This document shows positions 29,266 to 38,177 of a stretch of DNA of 64,000 nt, one piece after another; the first letter of the stretch is position 1; each line of letters starts with the position of its first letter. The DNA comes from Allomuricauda sp. ARW1Y1 (GTDB lineage: Bacteria > Bacteroidota > Bacteroidia > Flavobacteriales > Flavobacteriaceae): NCBI RefSeq assembly GCF_013407935.1, contig NZ_JACBZU010000001.1, forward strand, positions 434,001 through 498,000, read 5' to 3'. The position numbers and the translations under genes were made by a program. Below the pieces are notes generated by a model. That model did no database searches. It saw only the letters and a program-made list of their open reading frames with translations, and was not told the DNA's origin.

Positions 29266-29425
29266 AAAAGAGACCCTCTAAAAAGCTTTACTATTGGAAC
29301 GTTGTCAGGTTGAGCGCAGTCGAAACCTATTGACGTCCAACGCGTCTTAAGTTCTCGACTGCCTGTCTGCCGCAGGCAGGCGCTCGAAATGACATACAAA
29401 TTGCTTTTTAGAGGGCCTCTTTTTT
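29266..29425 (+). terminator. ompH terminator hairpin with a REP-like element in its loop
   Basis: 29266-29286 pairs with 29403-29423 at 20 of 21 positions, and the right arm runs into a T tract. Instead of a short loop, 116 bases separate the arms and contain the REP-like element listed separately. Both flanking genes (ompH plus, 29493 minus) converge here, so the hairpin may serve both. Confidence 0.75.
29304..29393. repeat. REP-like palindromic repeat pair
   Basis: A left unit at 29304-29326 (GTCAGGTTGAGCGCAGTCGA) and an inverted right unit at 29351-29393 (TTCTCGACTGC, then GCTCGAAATGAC) form two opposed halves. The right half encloses its own small hairpin, GCCTGTCTGC/GCAGGCAGGC, at 29361-29381. 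I recall the TTCGAGCGCAGTCGAGAA-type motif as a dispersed intergenic repeat of flavobacteria. Only one copy is present in this window. Confidence 0.7.
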
Positions 29426-29492
29426 GTTTAAGGAGTTGTCAGGATAAGACAGCCCTTATTTCATGTTATTGAAAATCAATTTCTGGAAGCAG

Positions 29493-29948
29493 CTATGATT
29501 TAATTTCGATATTTAATTGTCTACCTTCCACTTCCGCTTTTTTGTCCATTCGGGCACCCATTGCCAGCCCGATGAACATCCCCACCGGCAGTCCGAGGCC
29601 TAATAATCCCATATTGCCCAAGCTAAGACCGAGCGCCGTTCCCATTGGGAGCCCAAAAACGGTCATGCCCAAAACAAACCATGTTTTTCGGTAATAATTA
29701 ATGGGCACTATTTTCAGTTTTTCCGCTAAAAGACCAACAATCTTGGATTGTGTCTTTTGGATTTCAGACTTTAATGCCTTGTCGGTATCCGAGACTTGGT
29801 TCAATGTATCAATGCGATTATTGATGACCGTTACCAAATCACTTGGCAATTTCCTTTTCCGTATCTCCAAGATGAGATGCTGGAATTGGTCGTAATATCT
29901 TTGTGTTTTTTCGGGAAGCTGTGTTCTTTGTTTAGGTGCAGCAATCAT
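29493..29948 (-). CDS. Hypothetical protein with C-terminal membrane hairpin
   Basis: 151 residues. Residues 1-80 are a charged, probably helical soluble region (KTQRYYDQFQHLILEIRKRK). Two glycine-rich membrane segments follow at about 88-112 and 115-133 (GLPMGTALGLSLGNMGLLG), then a short polar tail. I do not recognise a family. It is the last gene of a minus-strand set that begins with holB and continues with a DoxX-like gene, 16 bases upstream. No function can be inferred beyond a small inner-membrane protein. Confidence 0.7.
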   Translation of the reverse strand: MIAAPKQRTQLPEKTQRYYDQFQHLILEIRKRKLPSDLVTVINNRIDTLNQVSDTDKALKSEIQKTQSKIVGLLAEKLKIVPINYYRKTWFVLGMTVFGLPMGTALGLSLGNMGLLGLGLPVGMFIGLAMGARMDKKAEVEGRQLNIEIKS

Positions 29949-29964
29949 GATTGAAAAGCGTTTG

Positions 29965-30360
29965 TCATTGCATCAAATACACCAAGAAAACGGTGGGGAT
30001 AAGGTAAACCACTATGGTTTTGGCTCCCTCATAATCCATAGCAACTCGCTGCCCCAGCAACAACATCAACAACGTAACTGCGGAGGATATCGCACCGTAA
30101 AAGCCGATGGTACTTTCGCCATCAATGGCAAATTGAAAAATTCCGACCCCGCAAAGAATCCCGGATAACATCTCCATCACCAAGATAATGGCAAGCAGCA
30201 GAGGCACCGAGCCCTTAAAAAGAGATTTGGAAAAATGCCCTGTAAGCCAGCTTAGATTACCTTTCCAATGGAGCAGTTTATCGATGCCGCTCTGCAAAAA
30301 AACAATGGTCAAAAAAATCAGCAATAGGATTTCCGTGATGTTTGAAATTATATGGTTCAT
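29965..30360 (-). CDS. DoxX-like small membrane protein
   Basis: 131 residues with four predicted membrane helices (about 8-26, 45-66, 68-100 and 110-128) and the short motif FLQSGIDKLLHW after the first helix, which resembles the start of DoxX/DoxX-like proteins. Members of that superfamily are often of unknown role, with some linked to redox or thiosulfate metabolism. It lies 12 bases after the holB stop, so it is cotranscribed with holB, but no functional link is evident. Confidence 0.75.
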   Translation of the reverse strand: MNHIISNITEILLLIFLTIVFLQSGIDKLLHWKGNLSWLTGHFSKSLFKGSVPLLLAIILVMEMLSGILCGVGIFQFAIDGESTIGFYGAISSAVTLLMLLLGQRVAMDYEGAKTIVVYLIPTVFLVYLMQ

Positions 30361-30372
30361 ACGCTGTTTGGT

Positions 30373-31524
30373 TTAAGCGGCCTTGACGTGCAATAGCCGT
30401 GTCAGTTTAATGGACAAGTCCGTGAAAATCAATTTGGAATTACCATTCCGTTCCACGTGGAAAATGGCTTCTTCCAACTCTTTCACAATATCCAAAATAT
30501 TGTTTTCATGTACAAAGGGAGCAAACTTGTTCAAATCAAAACCTTCCATATGCACTTTGGTGTAGACCAATTCCTTGGCCTTGTAGTTGAGAAGAAGTGC
30601 CTGCCGCATCATGGTGAGGCAATAGTTAAGGAATTTTTTTTGGACCTCGCGCCCGGTCTTGGAAACCTCATCGCTCCATAAAATCAGCTCCTGAATGGCA
30701 CCTTTATTTCCTTTGGCTTTAAAGGCGCTCCGCACCCATTGAACAAACCATCGTTCAAAGACCAAGTCCTCCGAATCCTTGTTGAGCAGGTCCAACGCCT
30801 TGTTAAAATTGCCATTGGCTTCCAAGGCAATGGTAAGCGCCTCCGTTTGCGCAACGCCCCTGGCCAAAAGTTCGTCGGTAATCACTTGTTCCGCCAAAGG
30901 GGGAAAGTTCAGGATCTGGCAACGAGAACGTATGGTGTTGATAATCTGTTCTTCATCTTCGGCCAATAAGAGCAACACCGTTTTATTGGGAGGTTCTTCG
31001 ATCAATTTCAAGAGCTTGTTGGCTGCTGAAACGTTCATCTTTTCGGCCATCCAAACAATGAGTACCTTATAACCGCCTTCGTAGGACTTCAAGGATAATT
31101 TTTTCACCATATCCTGTGCTTCGTCCACCCCAATCTGGCCCTGCTTTTTTTCAATACCTATAAGCCGGTACCAATCGAACAAATTACCATAAGGCTGCTC
31201 CGAAACAAACATCCGCCATTCTTCCAAATAATGGTCACTTACCGCATGCGACTTAACTTTGTCCGAATTGGAAACGGGAAAAGCAAAATGAAGGTCAGGA
31301 TGCGTCAGCGAATTACATTTGGTATTGCACACCGTGTTTTCACCTTCGTTTTCCCCTCCAGTGTTTCCACAGAGAAGGTACTGCGCATAGGCAATGGCCA
31401 TGGGCAACACCCCAGAGCCTTCTGGGCCCACAAATAACTGGGCGTGGGCCACCCTTCCGGTTTCCGCCGTGGTCACCAAATGACTTTTGATGTGTTCGAG
31501 CCCTAAAATGTGTTTAAAAAGCAT
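30373..31524 (-). CDS. holB: DNA polymerase III delta' subunit
   Basis: Clamp-loader subunit that helps load the sliding clamp. 383 residues with an AAA+ fold: the P-loop position reads GPEGSGVLP, lacking the Lys of an active Walker A, as usual for delta'. The clamp-loader signature ANKLLKLIEEPP and sensor-type IINTIRSRCQIL are present. A cysteine cluster in the first third (CGN...CNTKC) corresponds to the zinc module but shows only three cysteines. The minus-strand start at 31524 is an ATG. A parS-like site lies inside its 3' end. First gene of the holB, DoxX-like and 29493 unit. Confidence 0.93.
   Translation of the reverse strand: MLFKHILGLEHIKSHLVTTAETGRVAHAQLFVGPEGSGVLPMAIAYAQYLLCGNTGGENEGENTVCNTKCNSLTHPDLHFAFPVSNSDKVKSHAVSDHYLEEWRMFVSEQPYGNLFDWYRLIGIEKKQGQIGVDEAQDMVKKLSLKSYEGGYKVLIVWMAEKMNVSAANKLLKLIEEPPNKTVLLLLAEDEEQIINTIRSRCQILNFPPLAEQVITDELLARGVAQTEALTIALEANGNFNKALDLLNKDSEDLVFERWFVQWVRSAFKAKGNKGAIQELILWSDEVSKTGREVQKKFLNYCLTMMRQALLLNYKAKELVYTKVHMEGFDLNKFAPFVHENNILDIVKELEEAIFHVERNGNSKLIFTDLSIKLTRLLHVKAA
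30449..30464. other. parS-like site 3
   Basis: CGTTCCACGTGGAAAA: the core CACGTG and left arm are exact and the right arm has one base changed (GGAAA for GGAAC), with the first base also differing. It lies within holB, where the minus strand reads FHVER. Confidence 0.65.
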
Positions 31525-31672
31525 GTCTCAAAGATACATTTTTTAACCGCTGAAGTTTCCCATGTGCTCCATTGGGACGCTTCTGGATGTAACATATAGT
31601 AACAAAAAGGTTAAAATCACCTTAACTTTTAAATATCGGGTCGCTGCGACAGCGGAAAAAGCAGGAAATCTT

Positions 31673-31680
31673 TACATTTG
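31673..31680 (+). promoter_or_regulatory. pgk promoter -7 box (TACATTTG)
   Basis: Matches TAnnTTTG and lies 24 bases before the pgk ATG. A reading that starts pgk at the in-frame TTG at 31678 would begin inside this box, so the box supports the later ATG. Confidence 0.6.
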
Positions 31681-31704
31681 AAATTCTCAAAAAAGAACAC
31701 AAAG

Positions 31705-32895
31705 ATGAAAACGATAGACGATTTTAATTTCGAAGGCAAAAAAGCACTGATCAGGGTTGATTTTAATGTACCGTTGGATGGTGACTTCAAGGTAACCGAC
31801 ACCAGCCGAATCGAAGCAGCCAAGCCAACCATACTAAAGGTCTTGGAAGATGGCGGTTCTGCTGTACTGATGAGCCATTTGGGCAGGCCAAAGGGCAAGG
31901 CCAATCCAGATATGTCCCTTTCTCATATCGTCGATACAGTATCCGACATTATCGGGGTGCAGGTGAAATTTGCTGAAGATTCCGTTGGAGCAAAAGCAGA
32001 TGATGCCGTGGCCAGTTTAAAGAACGGAGAGGTGCTACTGTTGGAAAATCTTCGTTTTCATTCTGAAGAGGAAGCAGGCGATGAGTCCTTTGCAGAAGCA
32101 CTGTCCAAACACGGGGACATTTATGTGAACGATGCCTTTGGAACAGCGCACAGGGCGCACGCCTCTACGACCATCGTGGCCCAGTTTTTCCAAGAAAACA
32201 AATGCTTTGGCTACTTATTGGCCAAGGAAATCAAGGCCATTGACAAGGTTATGGAAACTGGCGAAAAACCTGTGACCGCTATTTTGGGCGGGGCAAAGGT
32301 GTCTTCCAAGATTACCATCATTGAGAATATATTGGATAAGGTTGATAACCTGATCATCGGCGGCGGGATGACCTACACCTTTGTAAAAGCCAAAGGGGGA
32401 AAAGTGGGTGATTCCATCTGCGAAGATGATAAAATGGAACTGGCATTGGATATCCTAAAACAGGCCGAAGCCAAAAATGTAAGCGTGTACTTGCCAGTCG
32501 ACGTACTCGCCGCCAACGATTTTGACAACAGTGCCGAGACCCAGTTTGTCGACGTGGATAAAATTCCCGATGGCTGGCAAGGACTGGATGCAGGACCAAA
32601 AACCTTGGAAATCTTTAAACAAGTGATTCTGGCCTCTAAGACCATATTATGGAATGGACCCGTAGGCGTTTTTGAAATGGAAAACTTCGCCAAAGGAACC
32701 ATTGCCCTGGGCAACTATATTGATGAAGCCACACAGGGCGGGGCATTTTCCCTTGTTGGCGGCGGGGATTCCGTTGCTGCCGTGAAGCAGTTTGGTTTCG
32801 AGGATAAAGTAAGCTATGTATCTACAGGAGGAGGAGCCATGTTGGAGAGTTTGGAAGGAAAAACCCTTCCGGGCATCGCTGCAATATTGAGCTAA
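31705..32895 (+). CDS. pgk: Phosphoglycerate kinase
   Basis: Glycolytic enzyme that transfers phosphate between 1,3-bisphosphoglycerate and ADP. 396 residues from the ATG at 31705 ([19 protein letters not shown]), the family's normal length. Signatures: [10 protein letters not shown] near residue 20, SHLGRPKGK near 62, HRAHAST near 149, GGAKVSSK near 197, and the nucleotide-binding WNGPVGVFE and GGGDSVAAV toward the C-terminus. An in-frame TTG at 31678 would add 9 unlike residues and is rejected because it overlaps the promoter. It is a single gene followed 121 bases later by the lytic transglycosylase. Confidence 0.98.
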   Translation: MKTIDDFNFEGKKALIRVDFNVPLDGDFKVTDTSRIEAAKPTILKVLEDGGSAVLMSHLGRPKGKANPDMSLSHIVDTVSDIIGVQVKFAEDSVGAKADDAVASLKNGEVLLLENLRFHSEEEAGDESFAEALSKHGDIYVNDAFGTAHRAHASTTIVAQFFQENKCFGYLLAKEIKAIDKVMETGEKPVTAILGGAKVSSKITIIENILDKVDNLIIGGGMTYTFVKAKGGKVGDSICEDDKMELALDILKQAEAKNVSVYLPVDVLAANDFDNSAETQFVDVDKIPDGWQGLDAGPKTLEIFKQVILASKTILWNGPVGVFEMENFAKGTIALGNYIDEATQGGAFSLVGGGDSVAAVKQFGFEDKVSYVSTGGGAMLESLEGKTLPGIAAILS

Positions 32896-33016
32896 GTTAC
32901 ACGTTGTGAGTTATTAGGGGAAAACGTTAAAAGACGGCAAATTTTGGTTGTGCACTTTAGTATGTCAGAAAAAAAAGCCAATTTAGTTAGCCCCAAAAAA
33001 ATCAAACCGTTTCCAA

Positions 33017-34615
33017 ATGAACCAAAGATTGAAAATAGCTGTATTTGCGGCCATGTTGTCCGTAGCGCCTTATTTGAGTGCGCAACAGGATGGTAAGCAA
33101 GAGGAGGAGAAGGATTCCATAATGCTTCAAGAAGAGGAAGAAGGGGTTGTTGCTGTATCCAACATTAAGATTGACGGGCAGCTCATGGCCTTGGAAACCC
33201 ACGAAGATGGTAAGTTTAAGCTACGGGACCTTGAAGAGGCTTGGCGATACGACAGCCTTTGGCTGAACGAACTCCATAGCAATGCCGAGCTGTTCAGCGA
33301 TATGCTTTTGGAGGTTCAAAACGGGCCGGGGCAAGATTCCATTTTTGTAGTGGACCTGCCAACCGATACCCTCAAGGCCAGATTGGCCAGAATGAACGAG
33401 AAAACACCGTTCAACATTACATATAATTCTTCTTTGGAAAGCGTTATCAAATCGTTTTTGACGCGCAGAAGGGATTTGATGCAACGGATGATGACGGCCA
33501 GCCAATTTTACTTTCCCTTGTTCGAGCAGGAACTGGACAATCAAAACATCCCATTGGAAATTAAATATTTGGCAATTGTTGAATCTGCCCTTAATCCAAA
33601 AGCCATGTCCAGAGTGGGAGCAAAGGGATTGTGGCAGTTTATGTACAGCACCGGAAAAATGTACGGTTTGGATGTAAGCAGTTATGTAGACGAGAGGCAC
33701 GACCCGATTATGGCTACCAAAGCGGCCAGCAAATATCTAAGCAGATTGTATGATATTTTCGGAGATTGGGATTTGGCTTTGGCAGCCTATAATTCCGGAC
33801 CCGGAAATGTGAACAAAGCCATCCGACGTTCGGGCGGTTACGAGAATTATTGGAACATTAGACCATTTCTTCCACGTGAAACAGCAGGATATCTTCCAGC
33901 GTTTTTGGCGACCATGTACATTTTTGAGTATGCCGAAGAGCATGGCCTGCAATACAAAAAGGCGGAGCGACCCTATTTTGAAACGGATACCATCCATGTC
34001 AAAAACTTGATCACTTTTGACCAAATCTCCAAATTGGTCGATATCAGTACAGAAGAATTGGAAATGTTGAACCCGGCCTACAAGCTCAACATCATACCCA
34101 AAGTGGAAGGGAAGAATTACGCCTTGCGACTGCCCACATCCAAAATTGGAAAGTTTGTGGCCAACGAGGAGGAAATTTATGCCTTCGTTAAAAAGGAACT
34201 GGACTCTTTGGAGAAGCCGTTACCGAGCATGATTACCGCACAGGACCAGATCAGATATCGCGTAAAAAGTGGTGATTATTTGGGCAAAATTGCAGAACGC
34301 TACGGGGTTGGAGTCAGCCAGATCAAACGGTGGAACGGTCTTAGAAGCAACAATTTGAGAGTAGGGCAGCGCTTGACCATCTTCCCGAGAAAACCCTATG
34401 TGGCCGAAACAAGCTCCAAGAGCAGTGCGTCCAAGTCTTCAAACACCGTTGCCAACGGGGCCAAGGTCCATACGGTGCAGTCTGGAGATTCACTTTGGAC
34501 GATTTCCAAAAAATATCCAGGAGTTACCATAGAAAATTTACGGGAATGGAACGGTATTAGTGGTAATAACCTAAAACCGGGCACAAAACTTAAATTGTGT
34601 GATTGTTCTTCGTAA
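33017..34615 (+). CDS. MltD-type lytic murein transglycosylase with two LysM domains
   Basis: Cleaves peptidoglycan glycan strands in the periplasm. 532 residues with a signal peptide (residues 1-22, ending LSAQ), a low-complexity acidic linker and an SLT/lysozyme-like domain from about 165 to 300. The catalytic glutamate is probably E189 in LAIVESALNP, with GAKGLWQFMYSTG and AAYNSGPGNV also typical. Two LysM units at about 418-462 and 487-530 (YRVKSGDYLGKIA and HTVQSGDSLWTIS) bind peptidoglycan. This matches MltD of other bacteria except that the lipobox is absent. A parS-like site lies inside the coding region. Confidence 0.93.
   Translation: MNQRLKIAVFAAMLSVAPYLSAQQDGKQEEEKDSIMLQEEEEGVVAVSNIKIDGQLMALETHEDGKFKLRDLEEAWRYDSLWLNELHSNAELFSDMLLEVQNGPGQDSIFVVDLPTDTLKARLARMNEKTPFNITYNSSLESVIKSFLTRRRDLMQRMMTASQFYFPLFEQELDNQNIPLEIKYLAIVESALNPKAMSRVGAKGLWQFMYSTGKMYGLDVSSYVDERHDPIMATKAASKYLSRLYDIFGDWDLALAAYNSGPGNVNKAIRRSGGYENYWNIRPFLPRETAGYLPAFLATMYIFEYAEEHGLQYKKAERPYFETDTIHVKNLITFDQISKLVDISTEELEMLNPAYKLNIIPKVEGKNYALRLPTSKIGKFVANEEEIYAFVKKELDSLEKPLPSMITAQDQIRYRVKSGDYLGKIAERYGVGVSQIKRWNGLRSNNLRVGQRLTIFPRKPYVAETSSKSSASKSSNTVANGAKVHTVQSGDSLWTISKKYPGVTIENLREWNGISGNNLKPGTKLKLCDCSS
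33868..33883. other. parS-like site 4
   Basis: TCTTCCACGTGAAACA matches the consensus TGTTNCACGTGNAACA at 15 of 16 positions (C for G at position 2). It lies within the lytic transglycosylase gene, 3.4 kb from site 3. Confidence 0.65.
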
Positions 34616-34627
34616 ATTTAACACAAG

Positions 34628-35629
34628 ATGAAAAAATTAGGAACACTACTGCTTGCCATCTCATTGGTGGCATTATCAGCCTGTAAGAACTCAGGCTCCA
34701 AAGAAAAATTTTTACCACCCTCTACCGGGGGAATCAACTCGCTGATGGTCATCATGGACACCGAGCTCTGGAGAGGGCCGGTCGGGGAAAAGATACGGGA
34801 CGAATTTGCGGCACAGATTATCGGGTTGCCCCAAATAGAGCCATTGTTTACGCTCACCCAAGTGCCTCCAAAGGTTTTTAAGGGAACTACCACACATGCG
34901 AGATCCATTCTCTATGTGGAGCAGGATTCCACCTCTTTGGCCCATATTAAGGACGACGCCTATGCAAAGCCCCAAAAGGTAGCGGTGGTCACCGGCCCTA
35001 CCGAAGAGGTCATGATCAGGAATTTGGATTCCCTGGCCGACAGAGCGATAAAGGAGTTCAAATCCAACGAAATTGCCGAGGCCCAGCGAAGGTTTGAGCG
35101 TTCCTTGAGTAAAGATGAGGCATTGGAAGAGGAGTTTGGCATAAAACTAAACGTGCCATCGTTGTATAAGGTTGGCAAAAGAGAAGATAATTTTGTGTGG
35201 ATGGACATTCAGATTCCGAAGGGCACCATGAATGTAATTGCTTATGAAATGCCTTGGGATTACTTCAGTAACGATTCCACTTTTGTGGACGACATCGTTC
35301 GGATGAGGGATTCCATTGGCGAAAAATATATTCCAGGCCCGTACGAAAATACCTTTATGATTACCGAAAAGGCCTTTTCGCCCTATGTGTTTCCTGCGGA
35401 GATTGGCGGCAAAAAAGCGGCCGAGGTGAAAGGGGTTTGGGAAATAAGCGGTTATCCGATGGCGGGACCGTTTTTGACCTATATCATAAATGACAAGGAA
35501 AATGACAGAAAAATGGTCATCGAAGGGTTTACCTTTGCACCATCCGAAGCCAAAAGGGACTACATGTTCGAACTGGAGGCCATTTTAAAGACCATTGAGT
35601 TTTTACCATCAAAAGACACGTCCGATTAG
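34628..35629 (+). CDS. DUF4837 family lipoprotein
   Basis: 333 residues of the Bacteroidota family DUF4837, function unknown. The N-terminus (KKLGTLLLAISLVALSAC) is a lipoprotein signal with C19 as the lipidation site. The family features PPSTGGINSLMVIMD and a later WKEL-like region (ETELWRGPVGEKIRDEF in this protein reads DTELWRGPVGEKIRDEF) are present. The gene follows the lytic transglycosylase by 12 bases, suggesting an envelope role and cotranscription. A strong terminator ends the unit. Confidence 0.87.
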   Translation: MKKLGTLLLAISLVALSACKNSGSKEKFLPPSTGGINSLMVIMDTELWRGPVGEKIRDEFAAQIIGLPQIEPLFTLTQVPPKVFKGTTTHARSILYVEQDSTSLAHIKDDAYAKPQKVAVVTGPTEEVMIRNLDSLADRAIKEFKSNEIAEAQRRFERSLSKDEALEEEFGIKLNVPSLYKVGKREDNFVWMDIQIPKGTMNVIAYEMPWDYFSNDSTFVDDIVRMRDSIGEKYIPGPYENTFMITEKAFSPYVFPAEIGGKKAAEVKGVWEISGYPMAGPFLTYIINDKENDRKMVIEGFTFAPSEAKRDYMFELEAILKTIEFLPSKDTSD

Positions 35630-35654
35630 ATAACTAACAATAGGAAAAAACAAA

Positions 35655-35687
35655 AAGCCCCGAACCAATGGTTCGGGGCTTTTTTTT
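35655..35687. terminator. Strong intrinsic terminator
   Basis: GCCCCGAACC (35657-35666) pairs with GGTTCGGGGC (35670-35679) with only AAT in the loop, followed by eight Ts. A run of As precedes the left arm, so it can act in both directions, for DUF4837 and for the small minus-strand gene. Confidence 0.93.
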
Positions 35688-35701
35688 ATGATGGATATGA
35701 T

Positions 35702-35872
35702 TTAGTCAAATGCAAAGCCAGTGGCAATTCGATATACGAAGGCATAAAGTACCACAAAGAACATCACGAAACTAAACCAGGCGAATATCTTGAAATATTT
35801 CTCCACCAAAAAGTGGCCCAAGTTTCGGAAGCCTTCAATATATATTTCCTTAACGAGTAGTAATTTTTTCAT
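35702..35872 (-). CDS. Small (56-residue) conserved membrane protein
   Basis: From the ATG at 35872 the minus strand encodes 56 residues: a short charged start (MKKLLLVKEIYIEGFRN), an amphipathic segment, and one strong membrane helix (FKIFAWFSFVMFFVVLYAFV) ending in a short tail (RIATGFAFD). I recall similar 55-60 residue proteins in flavobacteria under a DUF6747-type label but cannot confirm it. The length, helix pattern and flanking strong terminator support a real gene. It stands alone with no partner. Confidence 0.7.
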   Translation of the reverse strand: MKKLLLVKEIYIEGFRNLGHFLVEKYFKIFAWFSFVMFFVVLYAFVYRIATGFAFD

Positions 35873-36122
35873 AAGTATGTTTTTTAAGATTTAAGCTGAG
35901 ACAAAGTTTTGTTTTTAAAGGGTGGATGAAAAAACTAAAGGGCAAAAAGTTGTTTTTGAACGACGAAAACCATACTCTTAAGTCGCTAATCCTTAAAGGA
36001 ATGGGTTTGATCGACAAACTACATATTGCTGCCGATCGATGGAAGGCATGGATGACCGATAAACGGCACCTAGAGTGCGAAAATCAACTTGAAAATAGAC
36101 ATAAAAGGAGTCGTAGGAGCGA
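35873..36122. other. Intergenic remainder without a convincing gene
   Basis: 250 bases between the small membrane gene and the end of the OmpA-family gene. A plus-strand open frame begins at 35926 but continues antisense into the OmpA gene and has no recognisable content. No clear terminator for the OmpA gene is visible. Confidence 0.4.
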
Positions 36123-38177
36123 TTATTCGGAAATCAGTATGAATTCCGACCTCCTGTTCAAACGGTGTTGTGTGGGAGAGCAGGGAACCCCATCGGAACA
36201 GGGGTTGAGCAACCTTTCTTCACCATATCCTACGGCACTTATAATTCTGGACGGGTCCACGCCTTGGGATACGATGTATTGTTTGGTAGATTTTGCCCTT
36301 CGGTCCGATAGAAGCCTGTTGTAGGCCGCAGGGCCTCTTGCGTCGGTATGGGAAGCTATCTTTAGGGAGAGACCTTCGTTTTCTTTGAGCACTGCAACCA
36401 GTTTATCCAGCTCTTCCGCTGAACGTGCAGTAATTTCCGAACTGTCAAATTCAAAATAAACATTGTTGGGTTCAAACATCTCCACAACGGTACTGGGCTC
36501 TGTTCGTTTCAATTGGCGCAAGTATTGCGAAACGGAAACACCTTCGTTTTCCTTGGTGCGTACTTGTAAACTATCGTTGATATAGCCCTCTTTTTGGGCC
36601 ACCACGGTATAATCTGCATTGGAACTTAAGTTTTTAAAGCTATAACCGCCTGCGGTATCGGCCATGGTTTCAAAAAGCAGGGCGCCAGTAGCACTAAACA
36701 ATGCAATATGTGCCCGCTCAAGAGCCTCCTCGGTCTCCGCTTCTGCAACAAAGCCCGTGATGGCGTTGAGGTTGGCTTCAAGAACAAAGGAATAAATGTC
36801 GTCGTCGCCCTTCCCTCCTTTTCTGTTGGAAGCAAAATATCCTTTTTCCCCGGCAGCATCAATAATATAGGAGAAATCATCCCTACTACTGTTAATGGGT
36901 TTGCCCAAATTGACCCCAATGCTAAACATATCGTCCACGCCCTCTGACTTATATATGTCTAGCCCTCCAAAGCCCATGGGCCTATTGGAGGAAAAATAAA
37001 GGGTGTTTTCGGTGACGTACGGGAACATTTCCTTTGCCGCGGTGTTGATGGTCCTACCCAAGTTTTTGGGCTCTGAAAAGCCGCCATCGGGATAGATGTT
37101 CACCACATAAATATCCGTTTCGCCAAAACCGCCAGGTCTATCGGAAACGAAATACATTTTAGTACCATCTGGACTAACGGTGGGGTGCCCAGTGGAATAG
37201 TCTTCGCTGTTAAACGGTAGCTCTTCGGCCTTGGACCACTCCCCGTTCACCAATCGGGAGCGATAAATCTTTAAGTGATTGATACCATTTTTCCCTCGCT
37301 TCAATCTTTTTCCGTAGTTGTTTCGTGTGAAATAAATGGTTTCGTTATCGGGAGAAAAGGCCATTGAAGCCTCATGGTATTTACTGTTGATGCTTTTGGA
37401 GAATTTCTTGGGTTGTGTCAGGTCTCCTTCATCATTCTTTCGCTTGGCCTCGTAAATATCCAAAAAGGGCTGGTTGGTCCATTTGTACCGGCGTGTGATA
37501 AAAATGGATGAATCTTTGGCAGAGGAGTAAACAATACCGTTGCCGTGGAACATGGGAGAAAAATCCGAATAGGGAGAGTTTATCCCCAAATTCTTGATTT
37601 TGACCGTGTAGGCATCCTCCCAATTGGAGTCGTTTTGTTTTTGGAGTTCCTTTAAGGGCTCTTCCCTCTTTTGGCGTAAAATCTTGGTGATTGCCGCCGC
37701 TCTTCGGTATTTGCCAGTTCCCTTTAAGGTTTGGGTGTATTTGAAAACAGTTTCGTCGGACACATCATCGGAAAACAATTGATAAAGTTCATTGTACCAT
37801 TTGTAGGCCTTCTCAAGGTTCCCGATAAAATAATGAGAGTCACCGGCCTTTGATAGTAGGGATGAGGTGTGTTTTGCGTCCGTTTTTTCAAGTACCATAT
37901 CATAAATGCGCGCCGACTCGGCATACCACATTTTGTCGTAGTACTCGTTAGCCTTTTCGATAAGTTTATCTGCAACACCACCCTTGCGAAGGTATTTGGC
38001 CAGCTTTTTGTCGCTTAGGCCATCTACGTGTTTCACAACATCTGCATTGTTGGCGTTAGATTCACTAATGCTGTTTGTATACAAAGGAATAGCTGCATCA
38101 TTTGAAGACACAGCAAGGTCTTGGGCATATATTCCCAAACAACCGAGAAAGAAAAATAGCAAGGTCAGTTTTTTCAT
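36123..38177 (-). CDS. PorE-like OmpA-family outer-membrane lipoprotein-type protein (TPR, WD40/PD40, CRD, OmpA)
   Basis: 684 residues from the ATG at 38177. A signal peptide ends at GIYAQ (residue about 19). A TPR-like helical region follows (about 60-165), then a PD40/WD40 beta-propeller (about 205-460, with repeated HPTVSPDGTKMYFVSDRPGG-type blades). Next is a carboxypeptidase-regulatory-like fold (about 475-545, AGGYSFKNLSSNADYTV). The C-terminal OmpA domain has FDSSEITARSAEELD and HTDARGPAAYN, the peptidoglycan-binding residues. This is the domain order of PorE (PG1058) of the Porphyromonas T9SS. An in-frame GTG lies two codons upstream. The gene is separate from the adhesin operon. Which family paralogue it is cannot be told from this window. 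Confidence 0.9.
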   Translation of the reverse strand: MKKLTLLFFFLGCLGIYAQDLAVSSNDAAIPLYTNSISESNANNADVVKHVDGLSDKKLAKYLRKGGVADKLIEKANEYYDKMWYAESARIYDMVLEKTDAKHTSSLLSKAGDSHYFIGNLEKAYKWYNELYQLFSDDVSDETVFKYTQTLKGTGKYRRAAAITKILRQKREEPLKELQKQNDSNWEDAYTVKIKNLGINSPYSDFSPMFHGNGIVYSSAKDSSIFITRRYKWTNQPFLDIYEAKRKNDEGDLTQPKKFSKSINSKYHEASMAFSPDNETIYFTRNNYGKRLKRGKNGINHLKIYRSRLVNGEWSKAEELPFNSEDYSTGHPTVSPDGTKMYFVSDRPGGFGETDIYVVNIYPDGGFSEPKNLGRTINTAAKEMFPYVTENTLYFSSNRPMGFGGLDIYKSEGVDDMFSIGVNLGKPINSSRDDFSYIIDAAGEKGYFASNRKGGKGDDDIYSFVLEANLNAITGFVAEAETEEALERAHIALFSATGALLFETMADTAGGYSFKNLSSNADYTVVAQKEGYINDSLQVRTKENEGVSVSQYLRQLKRTEPSTVVEMFEPNNVYFEFDSSEITARSAEELDKLVAVLKENEGLSLKIASHTDARGPAAYNRLLSDRRAKSTKQYIVSQGVDPSRIISAVGYGEERLLNPCSDGVPCSPTQHRLNRRSEFILISE

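Noticed and set aside
31678..31704. Upstream TTG start for pgk
   Set aside because: It lies within the TACATTTG promoter box and adds residues unlike the family; ATG 31705 is preferred.
35926..36324. Plus-strand frame of about 132 codons
   Set aside because: Its second half is antisense to the OmpA domain of the PorE-like gene, and its first half has no recognisable content or promoter.
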